In this document: piece by piece, positions 35,724 to 47,363 of the stretch
Layout: every line of letters begins with the position of its first letter
Numbering within the stretch: the stretch's first letter is position 1
NCBI GenBank assembly: GCA_963556255.1
Contig: OY744608.1
Location: 31,781,654-31,845,653, forward strand
Direction of reading: 5' to 3'
DNA from: Allolobophora icterica
Taxonomy: Eukaryota > Annelida > Clitellata > Crassiclitellata > Lumbricidae
DNA length: 64,000 nucleotides
Made by a program: the position numbers and the translations under genes
Notes under the pieces: generated by a model
Seen by the model: only the letters and a program-made list of their open reading frames with translations
Database searches by the model: none
What the model was told of the DNA's origin: nothing

Positions 35724-36358
35724 CAGGGGCGCCGCCAGGCTTAAAAATATTGGACGCATACCCCTCCTGTCTCCTCCCATGCACACCCGTCCTCTGTCTG
35801 CCGCTCATAGTCATACACTGAAAATGACTCAGAGTGACTCATAAAAGTACAGTATAACACATGCATGTAATATATGATATTATTTATACATACTGTATGG
35901 TAAACCAAAATTACACAGTGAAATTGTCAAATATATAGATTCGATGCCTAATCCTTGTGTGGATTTGATCTGGTGCTTAGACGCACGTGCGTCCAATGCG
36001 TCACGCTGCCGGTGTCCCGAGATATTCTATCCCCCCTAAAGCGTATCCCCCGGATGGAATAAACCGGTTTAGAGTATCCGGTGGGATGAACCATTCTACC
36101 CCCCCCTCGTCATACGCATCACGATAGCCTCGACGAAATTCCAGTCAAAATCACCAAAAACAAAGTAAATTGATTTCAGGTCGACGTACAAACTAAAGAT
36201 ACGCAATTCAAAAATTGTATGTGTGCAATAAATCCAAGCAGTACGACTGAATACACTTAGAAACCGCCAAAAATGCAAACTAAACCGAATACTCCATTTC
36301 GCTAAGGGGATACGCATGTATGGAGTGTATACTCTATTTCGTGACACCGGCGCCTCTG
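35724..36358 (+). mobile_element. Non-autonomous hAT-type element (family D)
   Basis: Starts CAGGGGCGCCG and ends CGGCGCCTCTG, flanked by the exact 8-bp duplication ATCAGATT (35716-35723 and 36359-36366). The interior is non-coding, with a second inverted pair around CCGGTGTC (near 36010 and 36345), suggesting a nested element. Confidence 0.88.
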
Positions 36359-36366
36359 ATCAGATT

Positions 36367-37458
36367 CGTGTTAATCTAGAACGTTGGCAGTTTCACTGCC
36401 ATGGTGAGAAAGCAATGCTGCCACCGGTGATTTTGGCAGAGGTTGGCGATTTGGAGGGATGTATCTAGATGGCAGCCAGGAAGAATACAATCTTGATATT
36501 GAGCAGACGTTTTGTTTAAATTGACTCAGGTTTCAGATAAGACAAACACGTCAGGAGAGTGAGAGGAGAGAGCTGCCTTTAATTTCATAATGGAGGACTG
36601 CACGGCCACGTATTTAGCGTGCATAAGAGGAACCGGTTGTAATCTATGTTTTGAGAAGATGAATATAGCCCCAGAGAATGATGAGAAGTGGGGGCCAGGA
36701 AATGATTATGTCCCACTCCTATAGATCCGCCAAAGGTCCCCCAGTTCCTTCCTACATTCGCCCATCCCCCCAGATTCCTCTCCATAGATCAGCCCATGGT
36801 GCCTATTTAGCAGACCCGCCTTTCTCCTTGAAGCTTTCAGAAGCGTCTGCCCATTTGTATATGAGGCGTCACGAATGTGTTTATGTCCGTAACAATAACA
36901 ACTCTTTATATGTTTATAAAGCACGCTAATCAAGCAGACAGACGGACAAGCCAGAAACACAGACAGACAGACAGACTGACTGACAGACAGAAATACAGAC
37001 AGACAGAGAGATATCTGATATTGAGGAAGTAGTTTCTGTTTAACGACGCTGTGCGGTAACAGAGATGATAAGCCTGTGGTCTTCTTCTACACAGGTTTGC
37101 ATATACGTCACATAATATATGAGATATAAAAATTATATCAGATCAGTGACGCCGGCACGCGGACGCAGTAGACGCATTTGCGTCTACTTTTTTCGATAAA
37201 CAGTAAACAGTGAAATATTAATGACACTATAGTGAGAATATTGAGAACCTCTAAACGTTAGCCTCTAAATCTAAATATCTGAATCGCCACCGTCTATAGC
37301 TAATTAGGTAAAATTTTTGAAAATGCTCACATTTAGGCAGTGCTCACCCTTGGGTGGTTTACCCTAGCAGATTAAATTAGAAAGATTCCATCATTTGCTG
37401 GTCGCAGACGCCATATGAGGTCATCGACAAAGGAATTCCGTAAGGAATGATCCCCTTA
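36367..37458. other. Non-coding stretch with (ACAG)n
   Basis: Contains a short degenerate (ACAG)n run at 36930-37010 and AT-rich sequence. No coding exon recognised. Confidence 0.35.
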
Positions 37459-37943
37459 GGGGCCATCCATATTATTATGTACGCATGGAGGAGGGAGGGG
37501 TAACCGAAATGCATGTGCTCGCGTATGCTCGGGAATGGGGGTGGGGTCTACTGATAATGTACGTAGGAAACGGGGCCTTCAAATTGATTGGCCTTCAGGT
37601 GAGTCAGAGTTCAGTCTTTTCAGCTATCAAGTACTACCACAGGAAGTAGGACTGTGGGAGAGGTGTCACTTGTATGCCAACTTAGGGTCCTTACCTCTGA
37701 ACGCTATTACTAAACTATCACACAACTCAGCAGTGAGTCCATGGATTACTCATCCATCAATCTGGCCTAAAGTGCAGACAGTCGCTGCCTGGACCTGTGC
37801 ACGTGGTACTGACACATTCTGCAGCTGGTCTTGGGGGTGTAACAGTACGTACGCAGGTTGGGGTGGTGGAAAAAAGCACGTGTGCGTACAGGGAGGGGTC
37901 AAATTTCCCCGAATTTTTGCGAACGTAATATATGGATGGCCCC
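37459..37943 (+). mobile_element. PIF/Harbinger-type MITE
   Basis: Ends are GGGGCCATCCATAT / ATATATGGATGGCCCC, flanked by the 3-bp duplication TTA (37456-37458 and 37944-37946). The TWA-type target and GGG start are typical of PIF/Harbinger. Sister copy at 39912-40389. No transposase. Confidence 0.8.
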
Positions 37944-38095
37944 TTAGGCTACTTTGGAACCTCCTTCCTCTTGTGCGTATTTGACATTACTCTTATCATT
38001 CTTATGTCTGTTTTCAGATGTTCGCACTCCAGCGGACTACAAAAGATTAGATTAGGCTACTCTGTTCATATTTGCAAGGCTAGCAATTTCATAGG

Positions 38096-38252
38096 TAGGG
38101 GCGTCCATCCCCCCAAGTCATTGGAGCAACTTCCCATCTCCTCCCTCCTCTTCCTACCCTCCCAATAATGATGGCACATACACTGACAGATCTCCCCCCT
38201 ATTTTTTGGATGGAGCAATTGCTCCAAGGTTTCTATGGAGTTGACGCCTCTG
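38096..38252 (+). mobile_element. Short hAT-type MITE
   Basis: 157 bp from TAGGGGCGTC to GACGCCTCTG, flanked by TTCATAGG / TCCATAGG (7 of 8 match). The interior contains an inverted TTGGAGCAA/TTGCTCCAA pair. Related sequence occurs at 57050-57190. Confidence 0.7.
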
Positions 38253-38318
38253 TCCATAGGGTAATTTCATATGGCCGTGTCCGAGCAAATGGTCTCTAAT
38301 TAGATTCAAAGCTGTAGA

Positions 38319-38721
38319 CAGTGGCGGCGATCTTGTTTGACAGGTGGGAGGGGATATTTTCAAATTCATCTGGTCAAAAGAGTTTTGAACTGATCTGGTC
38401 AAAAAAGAGGTCAAACAAATTTTTCGCGCTCGCACGCGAAAACATTTGATGACTTCTTTTGGTGCTTCTTCAAAATTTGGGCCCCGATGTATGGCGTGTC
38501 ACCCCCACTGTTAAAGGTGGGATCTTGTCCCCCATGACCTCTGGGATCCTGGTCAAAGAGTTTTGAACTGATCTGGTCAAAACAAATTCGCGGTCGCACG
38601 CGAAAAAATTTGATGACTTTTTGGTGTTTCTCCAAAATTTGGGGGCCGATGTATGGCGTGTCACCCCCCACTATTAAAGGTGGGGTCTTGTCCCCCTCGA
38701 CCCTCGGGATCGCCGTCCATG
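38319..38721 (+). mobile_element. Non-autonomous hAT-type MITE (family B)
   Basis: Starts CAGTGGCGGCGATC and ends GATCGCCGTCCATG; exact 8-bp duplication GCTGTAGA (38311-38318 and 38722-38729). An internal block of about 175 bp (GTTTTGAACTGATCTGGTCAAAA … TTAAAGGTGGG) is present twice in tandem. Confidence 0.9.
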
Positions 38722-38730
38722 GCTGTAGAG

Positions 38731-39470
38731 CAGTGGTTTTCAACCGGGGTTCCGCGGAACCCTATGGTTCCGCCGCGAGCCTCGGCCAGAGGTTCCGCCG
38801 GAGTTCAAAATAAAATTTAAACACAACAACTGAATTCACAAAAGGATGAGCAACGAGTAGAGTTCTTCACAAGTTTCATTCATTCTTGCTACACGCGATA
38901 TTCAAAGTTTACATTTTAAAATCTCAATATAATACCAACATTAATTTTAATCGTAATCTCGAGATTTCTACAGAGTCGCGGGAAGGAAATTATTCACATG
39001 CGCTCAGTCAAAAAATCGATGGCAGGCAGGATCAAAATCGGTTCAAGGTCAAGATCCAGAGGGTCAGGCAGGCAGACGGTCAGATGGTTAAGGAGGATTG
39101 TGTTTAGAATTGGAGCGGCGAGGAATGTACGGGGGAAAGGAGGAATCGAGATACAATTTCTGAAAGAGCAGTGTCCAGTTTTGAGTTAAAGACCTCTGAA
39201 GGGTTAGGCCTAGCAAGAAATGAGGTTTTGGCGAGTTCGTTTACGATGGCTCACATAATTGTCGTATTTTTGGCTGGAGTTTATTCCAGAGAGGCGGGAC
39301 AGCTATAGCTATAGAGTGATTTCCACATTTTACAAGTTACAAGTTACCATTACAATTAAGTTACTATATTTACTTCTTGAAAACTTGGACGGGTGAAACG
39401 CGCTGGGTTCCGTGAGCAAACAAGTGGTTTGTGCTAGGTTACGTCACTACAAAAAGGTTGAAAACCACTG
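38731..39470 (+). mobile_element. Non-autonomous hAT-type element (Charlie-like ends)
   Basis: Starts CAGTGGTTTTCAACC and ends GGTTGAAAACCACTG (perfect 15-bp inverted ends), the classic hAT terminus. Flanks CTGTAGAG (38723-38730) and TTGTAGAG (39471-39478) match at 7 of 8. The 740-bp interior has no transposase frame. Its target overlaps the duplication of the preceding MITE. Confidence 0.9.
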
Positions 39471-39911
39471 TTGTAGAGACAGTGTGCTCTTTCACTACCG
39501 TTACATAATTGGTGTTTAATGCACAGGCTCCCTGAAATAGGCCTAAACACGTACCAAATTGCGGCCGTTCGCAATCGCATAACCTTCGCACTCCCCTATT
39601 CCGAATCTGGGTGACCTCTCGTGCCCTTTGCGGACATCGCTTTTGGGTGACCCCACGCAACTCCAGGTTCAACGTTGTAAATACCATTCTAGTTACAATA
39701 CGCACGTCAAAATATCACAACTTAACAGTAAATCGCCCATATCAACATCAATGGTGGCAGACAGGAGGAATAACTGCTATTGTGTATACCTTAAGCCTAG
39801 ACATTGATGAAATATGACTAGACAAGAATCAAGCATATGTTTATAACATTAAAACTGGTATAAAGTCAACAGACTTGCAAACTAATCTATTTCTTTGCTC
39901 TAGGAAATTAA

Positions 39912-40389
39912 GGGGCCATCCATATATTACGTACACAAAAATCCGGGAAAATTGGACCCCTCCCCCCTGTTCGCAAGCGTACTTTCTTCACCACCACCAC
40001 CCCCTGCGTACGTACGCTTGACGCATACCCCGGGCCCCCCCCCCCGAAGACCAGCTGCAGAAAGTGTCTCGACAGCCCGACTGTCTGCACTTTAGGCCAG
40101 ATTGAAGGATGAGTGAAGGGCCAATATAGACAAATTATAGGTGTCTCGTTCACAGCACAGAATAACTGCACATGGCTTTTATATAATGTAATAAAATGCC
40201 ATTGAACGACTATAGGACAATATAGAGTTACAAATAGGCTAATGTGGACGTCATTATTAGAAATTTATTTTGTGTACGTACACATTTTGTCCTCCCCTCC
40301 CCCCCCCCCCGTTCGCACCCGTACGCAAAATCGCCAAAATCCGACCCCCTGACCCCCCCTAATTGCGTACGTAATATGTGGATGGCCCC
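39912..40389 (+). mobile_element. PIF/Harbinger-type MITE
   Basis: GGGGCCATCCATATATTACG to the inverted end TGGATGGCCCC, flanked by TAA (39909-39911 and 40390-40392). Same family as 37459-37943. Confidence 0.78.
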
Positions 40390-40739
40390 TAACTAAACCC
40401 ATACATTTAGGTCCTAAAAAATTTAAAGAAATAGGCCCCTACACTTGTCTGTGGAGCATCACAGTAGTGATAACATAATGATAATGTTCTCATGATAACA
40501 TAATGAATATATTCCATAAAATTCTTCTCAATTTAGAATATTTTTATCACACATTCCATATCCACAATGATATGTCTAAAAAATTAAATGAGCAATAACA
40601 TCAGACATTACTCTACAATAACTCCAGAAAATCGTTTACAACTGGACTATGATTCGTCCACTGCTTAGAAAGATCCTTGCAAGATTTCAGTAGTTAACAA
40701 CTGTTATCCATCAACACAGTTCTCCTAGTCAGTATATGT

Positions 40740-41850
40740 ACTGAATCTCTTACATAAAGTGCTTGCATGGCAAATTTGTACATGTTCGGCACAACGAATT
40801 CATAGAAATTCATTCTCACATGTTTTACCAGTATGTTATCTTGCATGGCAGCTGTGGCACTCACTCCCTCCGTGCACTTCCGAGGCTTTTACTAAGTGTG
40901 TCTTCTTCACTGCATTTTGAGAGTATTACTACACGTCAGTGCTTTGTTATATAAAGTGCATTTGTATAGTTTTTCCCATTGTGAGTTCGTGCATGGCATT
41001 TCTGACGACATGTCTGTGTAAACAATATTCGACAAACTGTACGTTGCATGTGTATATATTTTCCTCAAGTGTAGTTTCTTACATGGCATTTGAGAGTACC
41101 ACTGTTGGCAAATCGCATGGGACATAAACAGCACTTGTATGGCTTTCTCTGGTGTGGATTCTTATATGGCAATCTATTCTTTGCAAATTTATGCTTTGAG
41201 CATAAGTTGCCCATGTATGGTTTTTCCAGTGTGGGTTCTTTTAAGCCATTCCAGATAAGTTTTAATTACATTTTTATAGTTTTCTCTAGTGTGGGTTCTT
41301 TTATGGCATTCTCTGCAAATGCTTTGTGACCTAAATTGCCCATATATGATGTTTCTTCAGTGTGGGTTCTAAGATGGTAATGCAGATGAGTCTTCTGTGC
41401 AAATTCTTTGTGACACAAATACTCCATGTAGGGTTTTCTCCAGAGTGGGTTCTTTTATGGTATTTCAGATGAGTCTTCTGTGCAAATAATAATAACACGG
41501 ACAATTTCTGTAGCGCCGTAACCCGACCATGCCACTACAAGGACGGTGTAAATGAATTGTGACATGAATTGTTCAGGTATGGTTTTAACCAATGTGTGGG
41601 TTCTTTTATGGTATTCCAGAGTAGCTCTCTGCCCAAATGCTCTGTGACATAAATTGCACATGTATGTTTTTTCTCCAACTCTGTGGGTTCTTTATGGCAT
41701 TCCAGACAAGTTTCTTCTGCAAATGTTTTGTGACATAAATTGTTTTTGGTTTTTCTCCAGTGTGGTTTTTTTGTGGTGTTTCAGATCAGTTTTCTGTGCA
41801 AATAGTGGGATCGATGTATGGCAAAACTTCAAAAAAACTTGTGACAAGCT
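40740..41850 (-). pseudogene. Decayed C2H2 zinc-finger array
   Basis: Plus-strand phrases such as GTGTGGGTTCTTTTATGG and TTTGTGACATAAATTGC recur about every 84 bases. These are the reverse complement of the THTGEKP linker and CNLCHKAF segment seen intact at 45.4-46.8 kb. Only one finger still reads ([22 protein letters not shown] near 41.65 kb); the rest are broken by stops and slips. An unrelated segment of about 100 bp (41488-41585) interrupts it. It is a dead relative of the neighbouring gene, probably from local duplication. Confidence 0.75.
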
Positions 41851-41869
41851 GAAAATAAGCAAAATGTGA

Positions 41870-43639
41870 CTGCAGTATACTGTAATACACTGTAGAGAAG
41901 ATAGAAAGATATTGGACCACCGGGCCCTGTTCTAGGGCCTAAATCCAATTTGACCACAGGGGTCATTCCATGCCAAATCAACCAAATTTCCAACTTTTCC
42001 ACACTCACCGACTCAGAATTTCTTGAGTTTTTTACCAAATATTCCTGATCATTTGGAATGAAGAACTGGAAAGTCTCACAGGTCTACAGCAAAAAGTGAC
42101 CGAGATACGGGCTGCTGAAGTTGGTGGGGGCAGGACGAAAATTGTACATGAATTTGCATCTGCGAAATTTTTTCATTTTTAGACTTCCATAACTTTTGAT
42201 CTAGAGCAGCTACACACATTTGGTTTTCAGTTTTGAGTTCTGTTCAATGCAAACATTTGCATGGTCAAGTTAATTGGTTGTCTTTGATATAAGGAATTAA
42301 CCAGAATTGTTGAAAAGTGTCACAAATATTTATTTCCGAACCCATTTTTGTCATGTATGCTGACACACTACGCCTGCAGTATATGTCAGAAAGAAATAAT
42401 TTGTATGTGGTTTTATTCAGCTATTGGTGGAGTTGTAAACATGCAATTTATTTGTGTCTTGGTTGACAGGAACTGCTGTAGCACTTTGCCAAAAAACCTT
42501 CATCTCCATGATAGTGGTCACTTTCAACTGACCAAATGGTCATGTTTGTCATCTGATAAACAAGTAAAACTTACATCAGTTAAAAGCTTGAAGAGCAACG
42601 TTTTTATTGATACCAAAATCTTTTTGGTACTCTGAGGATTACGTTATTAAATTTTGTTTAAACCATGCTTCTTGCTGTTTGCATTGTGATAGTGGTCACC
42701 ACCAACTCACAAAATGGACATGTGTATCACCTGCATAACTGTTATGTCCAGTTGCAGCGAAGAAGTTCAAAATTTTGCCAAAAATTGCAAGGTGGAAACT
42801 CCAATTTCCAGTTCGTTCAGCATGAATGAAATCCTTAATGTAGGTACAATACTGCAGCCATCAGTCTGTGATTTTTGTGGCTAAAAATCCTTATAGGCAG
42901 TTAGTATGACTTCAAATTTGTGCAGACATTCTGGATTATTTGCTGAAGACATCACATCAAACTCACATCAATTGTGCAATGGTATCATACAAATGCAAGC
43001 TTTCAACATCGGAGTGATTTAGTACATCACTGGAAGACGTCGATTCATCAACATTATCTGCATACAATGTTGTTCATTTGCTCAGTCTCAACAAAGGCAA
43101 CCGCCTTTATCCAAAGAGGCTGATCAAAAGTGACACAAGCAGTTCCTATATTCAACTTTGCTGACTGGTTGCTAAGGAAACTCAAAGTGGAAAAGATGCA
43201 CGATTTAAGAGTAACATTCAAATTGATAATAAGAAATAAGCGAAAATCAGCAGGGGAGAATGATTGCCAATGTGAATCATTTGCATGAAACCATTCCAGT
43301 TTGGTTTTGCATTATGTTCATCTGATATGGAAAACCCATAAAACCAAGACACTGTGGTCAACATTATCTATACTGACCACTGAGTGAAGGAATTGGAATG
43401 GTTTGGGGTAGATCACTGTCATTAGTTTGAGCAATCGATTGTGGAACTAATAAAAAACCCTAACTGGAACAACACTGTAAATAACCACTTGGAGGCTAAA
43501 GCATAGTCAAGTGAAACACCGACGCCAAGTTAAACAGGAGATACAACAGAGTGAGGCCAACTGGCCTGAACGATGCTATATCCCAAAGCTATCTGCTTTA
43601 GCTCATCACACAATAGGCCTTTGGAGAAACAAGTGCAAT
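41870..43639. other. Non-coding stretch
   Basis: No coding frame longer than chance. The phrases on the theme ATAGTGGTCACTTTCAACTGACCAAATGG (42511) and ATAGTGGTCACCACCAACTCACAAAATGG (42691) show a degenerate repeat of about 180 bases. Nothing else recognised. Confidence 0.35.
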
Positions 43640-43640
43640 A

Positions 43641-44290
43641 GTGGTGGTATCCAATTCTTATAGCAGCAGATCTTTGACTAACATCAACATTTATTGTAGC
43701 GCCATATATGATGGGCTCCCAACCTGCCAATTGAGGTGCCTCAATCGGGTCCTGCACACTGCTGCCCGGCTGGTGGGTCGCATCCACAAGTTTGGCCAGG
43801 TCTCGGAGTACAAGCGGGAGGTGCTCCACTGGCTCCCCTACCCGCAGCGCATTGCTTTTCGGGTCTCTGCTTTGGTTCAGCGGTGCCTTGAGGGCTTGGC
43901 TCCCTCTTACCTCCGGGAACTTTGCAGCTCCACTGTGGCTGTCCAGCGTAGTGGTTCACTTCGCTCTGCAGCGCAGGCTGAGCTCCTTGTCCCACCCGCA
44001 TGGACTGCTATCCGGCAACCAGGGCTGTAGTCGAGGGTATACGCGGGTATACAGCGTGTACTTACCTCTAGAGACCGTATACTCACCTCACAAAATATTT
44101 ATATTTATTTATATTAAAATACTGTATCGTATACTCACGAAATACTGTAGCGTATACTCACCTTTAATTTGTTTCGGAAAACTAACCGACAGCGTGTACT
44201 CACCTCTAATTTTACCACTACAGCCCTGCCGGCAACACCGTGCCTTCTCTGTCTCTGGCCCAGCGACCTGAAAAGCACGGTTCTGCATGG
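43641..44290 (+). pseudogene. CR1-type LINE RT C-terminal fragment
   Basis: The frame reads LNRVLHTAARLVGRIHKFG, LHWLPYPQRIAFRVSALV, CLEGLAPSYLRELC and SLRSAAQAELLVPP, then after an inserted MITE RAFSVSGPAT. This is the standard C-terminal end of CR1/L2-type reverse transcriptases. The upstream RT core is absent, as expected for a 5'-truncated LINE copy. A hAT-type MITE with an 8-bp duplication splits it at 44020-44228. Confidence 0.8.
44020..44228 (+). mobile_element. Non-autonomous hAT-type MITE (family C)
   Basis: 209 bp, CAGGGCTGTAG to CTACAGCCCTG, exact 8-bp duplication CCGGCAAC (44012-44019 and 44229-44236). It carries the same GTATACGCGGGTATAC block as 35288-35649 and interrupts the CR1 fragment cleanly, so it is younger. 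Confidence 0.95.
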
Positions 44291-44801
44291 TGGCTGTACG
44301 GACAAAAGGTACAAAGGTACTCTCTTCCCCGAAGAGCAGAGGTGGCGACTACCCTGAACTCCCAGACTCCCATGGCAAAGGACTCGCAGATAGGCTGGAA
44401 TGCATCCCAGATGGCACCTCCAGACAAGGGAAACAAATAGATGCTAGGTAGCCTATTCCAGAAAGTTGGATCAACCACAGTGAAGCTTCTGTGCTGTACT
44501 GTGGACGTTCTGGTTGAGGGAACCAGGTCATCCTGCACAGCACAACGAAGAAATCTTCCGCCAGGAATGGATGAGATCAACACACACAATTCCTTAGCAC
44601 AGCCCACAAAGACAGTTACGCATAGGCACTAGGATCATAATTATGCTCAATGTGTTTGTGCATCGGCAGCCAGTGCAATTCCTTCCGTATAAAGCTGGTT
44701 ATAATATGCCCAAACCTAGGCATGACTCCTTTCAGACTTGCCGCAGCGTTTAAGATAGCCTGCAGTTGGTTAATGCGGGAGAGAGTATGCCGTACATACA
44801 C
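44291..44801 (-). pseudogene. CR1-type LINE RT C-terminal fragment, opposite strand
   Basis: Minus-strand frames read LQAILNAAASLKGVMPRFGHI with RKELHWLPMHKHIE (44690-44800), then TSTVQHRSFTVVDPTFWNRLPS (44430-44520). This is a second, differently diverged CR1-like copy facing the plus-strand one. Frames are slipped relative to each other. Confidence 0.7.
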
Positions 44802-45239
44802 GCCCTACATTCACACATAATCAACCATAGTATTCGTGTTAATACTCCTGCACCCTCATTTGCATATTAAGTAGATATTCGAACACAAAAACAAAGAAAA
44901 TCGATACATAACTCACAGTAATTAATTACTTAAAACTAGTAACGCATGCTTTTCAAAGTAAAACAAGAAATTTTGATCATTTCGCCGAAAATTCTGAAAA
45001 AAAGAACTTCCGATGAAAAACTGAGAAACATCAACAAGCCAATTCATTCATCGAAATGACGCGAAACGTCCCATTACGCCAAGAAAATAGTACGTCGTTT
45101 GCTATGTTCATACAAAGATAGAACTAAACCTTTCTAACGCTATCTTGTTTTGCATATAAAACATTTAATTCTAAATTATTTTAAAACAAATCCAGCTTGT
45201 CACAGGTTTTTTTTAGGTAGATCATACGACAAAATGTAG
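44802..45239. other. AT-rich downstream region of the zinc-finger gene
   Basis: No coding signal. If the zinc-finger gene is expressed, its 3' untranslated region would extend here on the minus strand. Confidence 0.35.
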
Positions 45240-45403
45240 TGCTACTCGTCTAAAATGCTTTGTGACAAATTACATTTTCATGGTTTTCTCCAGTGTGGGT
45301 TCTTTTATGGCATTCCAGATGAGTCTTTCACACAAATGCTTGGTTTTCTCCAGTGTGGCACATAAATTGCACAAGTATGGTTTTTCTCCATAGTGGGTTC
45401 TTT
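45240..45403 (-). pseudogene. Out-of-frame 3' remnants of zinc fingers
   Basis: Two more THTGEK/CHKAF-type units continue past the stop of the main ORF, but in other frames and with missing pieces. The array was once longer. Confidence 0.65.
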
Positions 45404-46831
45404 TTATGGTATCCCAGATGAGTCCTCTGAGCAAATGCTTTGTGACAAAGAATTGCATATAAATGGCTTTTCTCCAGTGTTGTTTCTTCTATGGCGTTCC
45501 AGAGTAGTATTACATGCAAATGCTTTGTGACATAAATTGCACTTGTATAGTTTTTCTCCAGTGTGTGTTCTTTTATGGTATTCCAGAGTATTTTTATGTG
45601 CAAATGCTTTATGACATAAATTGCACATGTATGGTTTTTCTCCGGTGTGGGTTCTTTTATGGCTTGCCAGAGTAGTCTTCTCTGCAAATGCTTTGTGACA
45701 TGAATTGCACCTGTATGGCTTTTCTCCAGTGTGGGTTTTTGTATGGTGGTCCAGAAAACTCTTCTGTACAAATGATATGTGACATAAATTGCACATGTGT
45801 GGTTTTTCTCCAGTGTGGGTTTTTGTATGGTGGTATAGAGCACTCTTACCTGCATATGCTTTGCAACATAAATTGCACATGTATGGTTTTTCTCCAGTGT
45901 GGGTTCTTTTATGGAGTTTCAGAGTAGTCTCGTCCGTAAATGCTTTATGGCATAAATTGCACATGTATGGTTTCTCTCCAGTGTGGGTTCTCTTATGGTA
46001 TTCCAGAGAGTTCTTCTGTGAAAATGTTTTGTGACATAAATTGCACATGTATGGTTTTTCTCCAGTGTGGGTTCTTTTATGGTATTCCAGAGAGTTGTGC
46101 TGTGGAAATGCTTTGTGACATAAATCGCACATATATGGTTTTTCTCCAGTGTGGGTTCTTCTATGGCCTTTCAGAGCAGACGCTTCTGAAAATGCTTTTT
46201 GACATAAATTACAGATATATGGTTTTACTCCAGTGTGGATCCTTTCATGGCTTCCCAGATGAGTCGTTCGTGCAAATGTTTTGGGACATAAGTTGCAAAT
46301 GTACGGTTTTTCCCCAGTGTGGGTTCTTTTGTGGCATTCCAGATTACTTTTCTGTGTAAATGCTTTGTGACATAAATTGCACATGTATGGTTTTTCTCCA
46401 GTGTGGATTCTTCTGTGGAGTTCCAGAGTAGTTTTCGATGCAAAAGCTTTGTGGCATAAATTGCACATGTATGGTTTTTCTCCAGTATGGGTTCTTTCAT
46501 GGTATTTCAGATAACTCTTCTGTGCAAATTCTTTATGACATAAATTACACATGTATGGTTTTTCTCCAGTGTGGGCTCTTCTATGGAGTTCCAGAGTAGT
46601 CTTCAATGCAAATGCTTTGTGACATAAGTTGCATATGTATAGTTTCTCTCCAGTGTGGGTTTTTTCATGGCGGTCTAGAATTTTCTTCTGTGCAAATGCT
46701 CTGTGACATAAATTGCACTTGAATGGTTTTTCTCCAGTGTGGGTTTTTGCATGGATTTTGAGACTGGATTTCCATGTAAACGTTTTGTTACATATGTCTG
46801 TGTCTGGTTTGTTGTGGCCTCTTGCCTGCAT
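45404..46831 (-). CDS. C2H2 zinc-finger protein, 14 intact fingers (host gene, last exon)
   Basis: From the first ATG at 46831 the frame encodes 475 residues, almost all Krüppel-type C2H2 fingers joined by THTGEKPY linkers, one every 28 residues. The first unit is degenerate (one Cys lost, DICNKTF) and fourteen complete fingers follow. The fifteenth ends HRRNN, losing its last His, and the sixteenth is cut short by a +1 frameshift at about 45450, giving the stop at 45404. No KRAB, SCAN or BTB domain precedes the fingers in this exon. The 5' part may be an earlier exon, since the frame stays open upstream of the ATG. It is probably a DNA-binding transcription regulator. Confidence 0.82.
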   Translation of the reverse strand: MQARGHNKPDTDICNKTFTWKSSLKIHAKTHTGEKPFKCNLCHRAFAQKKILDRHEKTHTGEKLYICNLCHKAFALKTTLELHRRAHTGEKPYMCNLCHKEFAQKSYLKYHERTHTGEKPYMCNLCHKAFASKTTLELHRRIHTGEKPYMCNLCHKAFTQKSNLECHKRTHTGEKPYICNLCPKTFARTTHLGSHERIHTGVKPYICNLCQKAFSEASALKGHRRTHTGEKPYMCDLCHKAFPQHNSLEYHKRTHTGEKPYMCNLCHKTFSQKNSLEYHKRTHTGEKPYMCNLCHKAFTDETTLKLHKRTHTGEKPYMCNLCCKAYAGKSALYHHTKTHTGEKPHMCNLCHISFVQKSFLDHHTKTHTGEKPYRCNSCHKAFAEKTTLASHKRTHTGEKPYMCNLCHKAFAHKNTLEYHKRTHTGEKLYKCNLCHKAFACNTTLERHRRNNTGEKPFICNSLSQSICSEDSSGIP

Positions 46832-47179
46832 CTTAAGATCTTTAACACAACCCAATATTGGACTTATTTATAAGTGGAATTTATTACTGCTTTTCCATGT
46901 TCTTGCAAACCTATCATGAATTAGAAAGAGCAACTGTTAAGATAAAATCATTGAAGGAAGATGTGATGCAACAGGAAACTGAAGAAAAGAATAATGAAAC
47001 CTAATTGCGAATCCAAAGTCATGAACTACAAGTATGAGGAGATGGATTCTAGGACTTTTCGTCCTGGAAGATTCGCTCCCAGAAGATTCGCTCCCCACAT
47101 TTCGCCCCTGGAAGTTTCGACCCCAGAAGAGTGGTCCTCATGTATATCAATTTTCAAGACCAAGACAGTAGGCTATATA
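46832..47179. other. Upstream flank of the zinc-finger exon
   Basis: No clear promoter or exon. A degenerate tandem phrase GAAGATTCGCTCCC/GAAGATTCGCTCCC (47068-47100) is present. Confidence 0.35.
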
Positions 47180-47363
47180 TTTTATATCGTATATCCAGTT
47201 TCTAGTCTTAGTTATATTTTCATCGTTGATCCAGCTTCTAGTCTTAGTTATATTTTCATCGTTAATCCAGCTTCTAGTTTTAGTTATATTTTAATCATTG
47301 ATCCAGCTTCTAGTCAGTTATAGTTTCATTGTTGATCCAGCTTCTAGTCTTAATTATATTTCT
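47180..47363 (+). repeat. 36-bp minisatellite, about five copies
   Basis: Units of the form GATCCAGCTTCTAGTCTTAG followed by TTATATTTTCATCGTT, increasingly diverged to the right. Confidence 0.9.
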
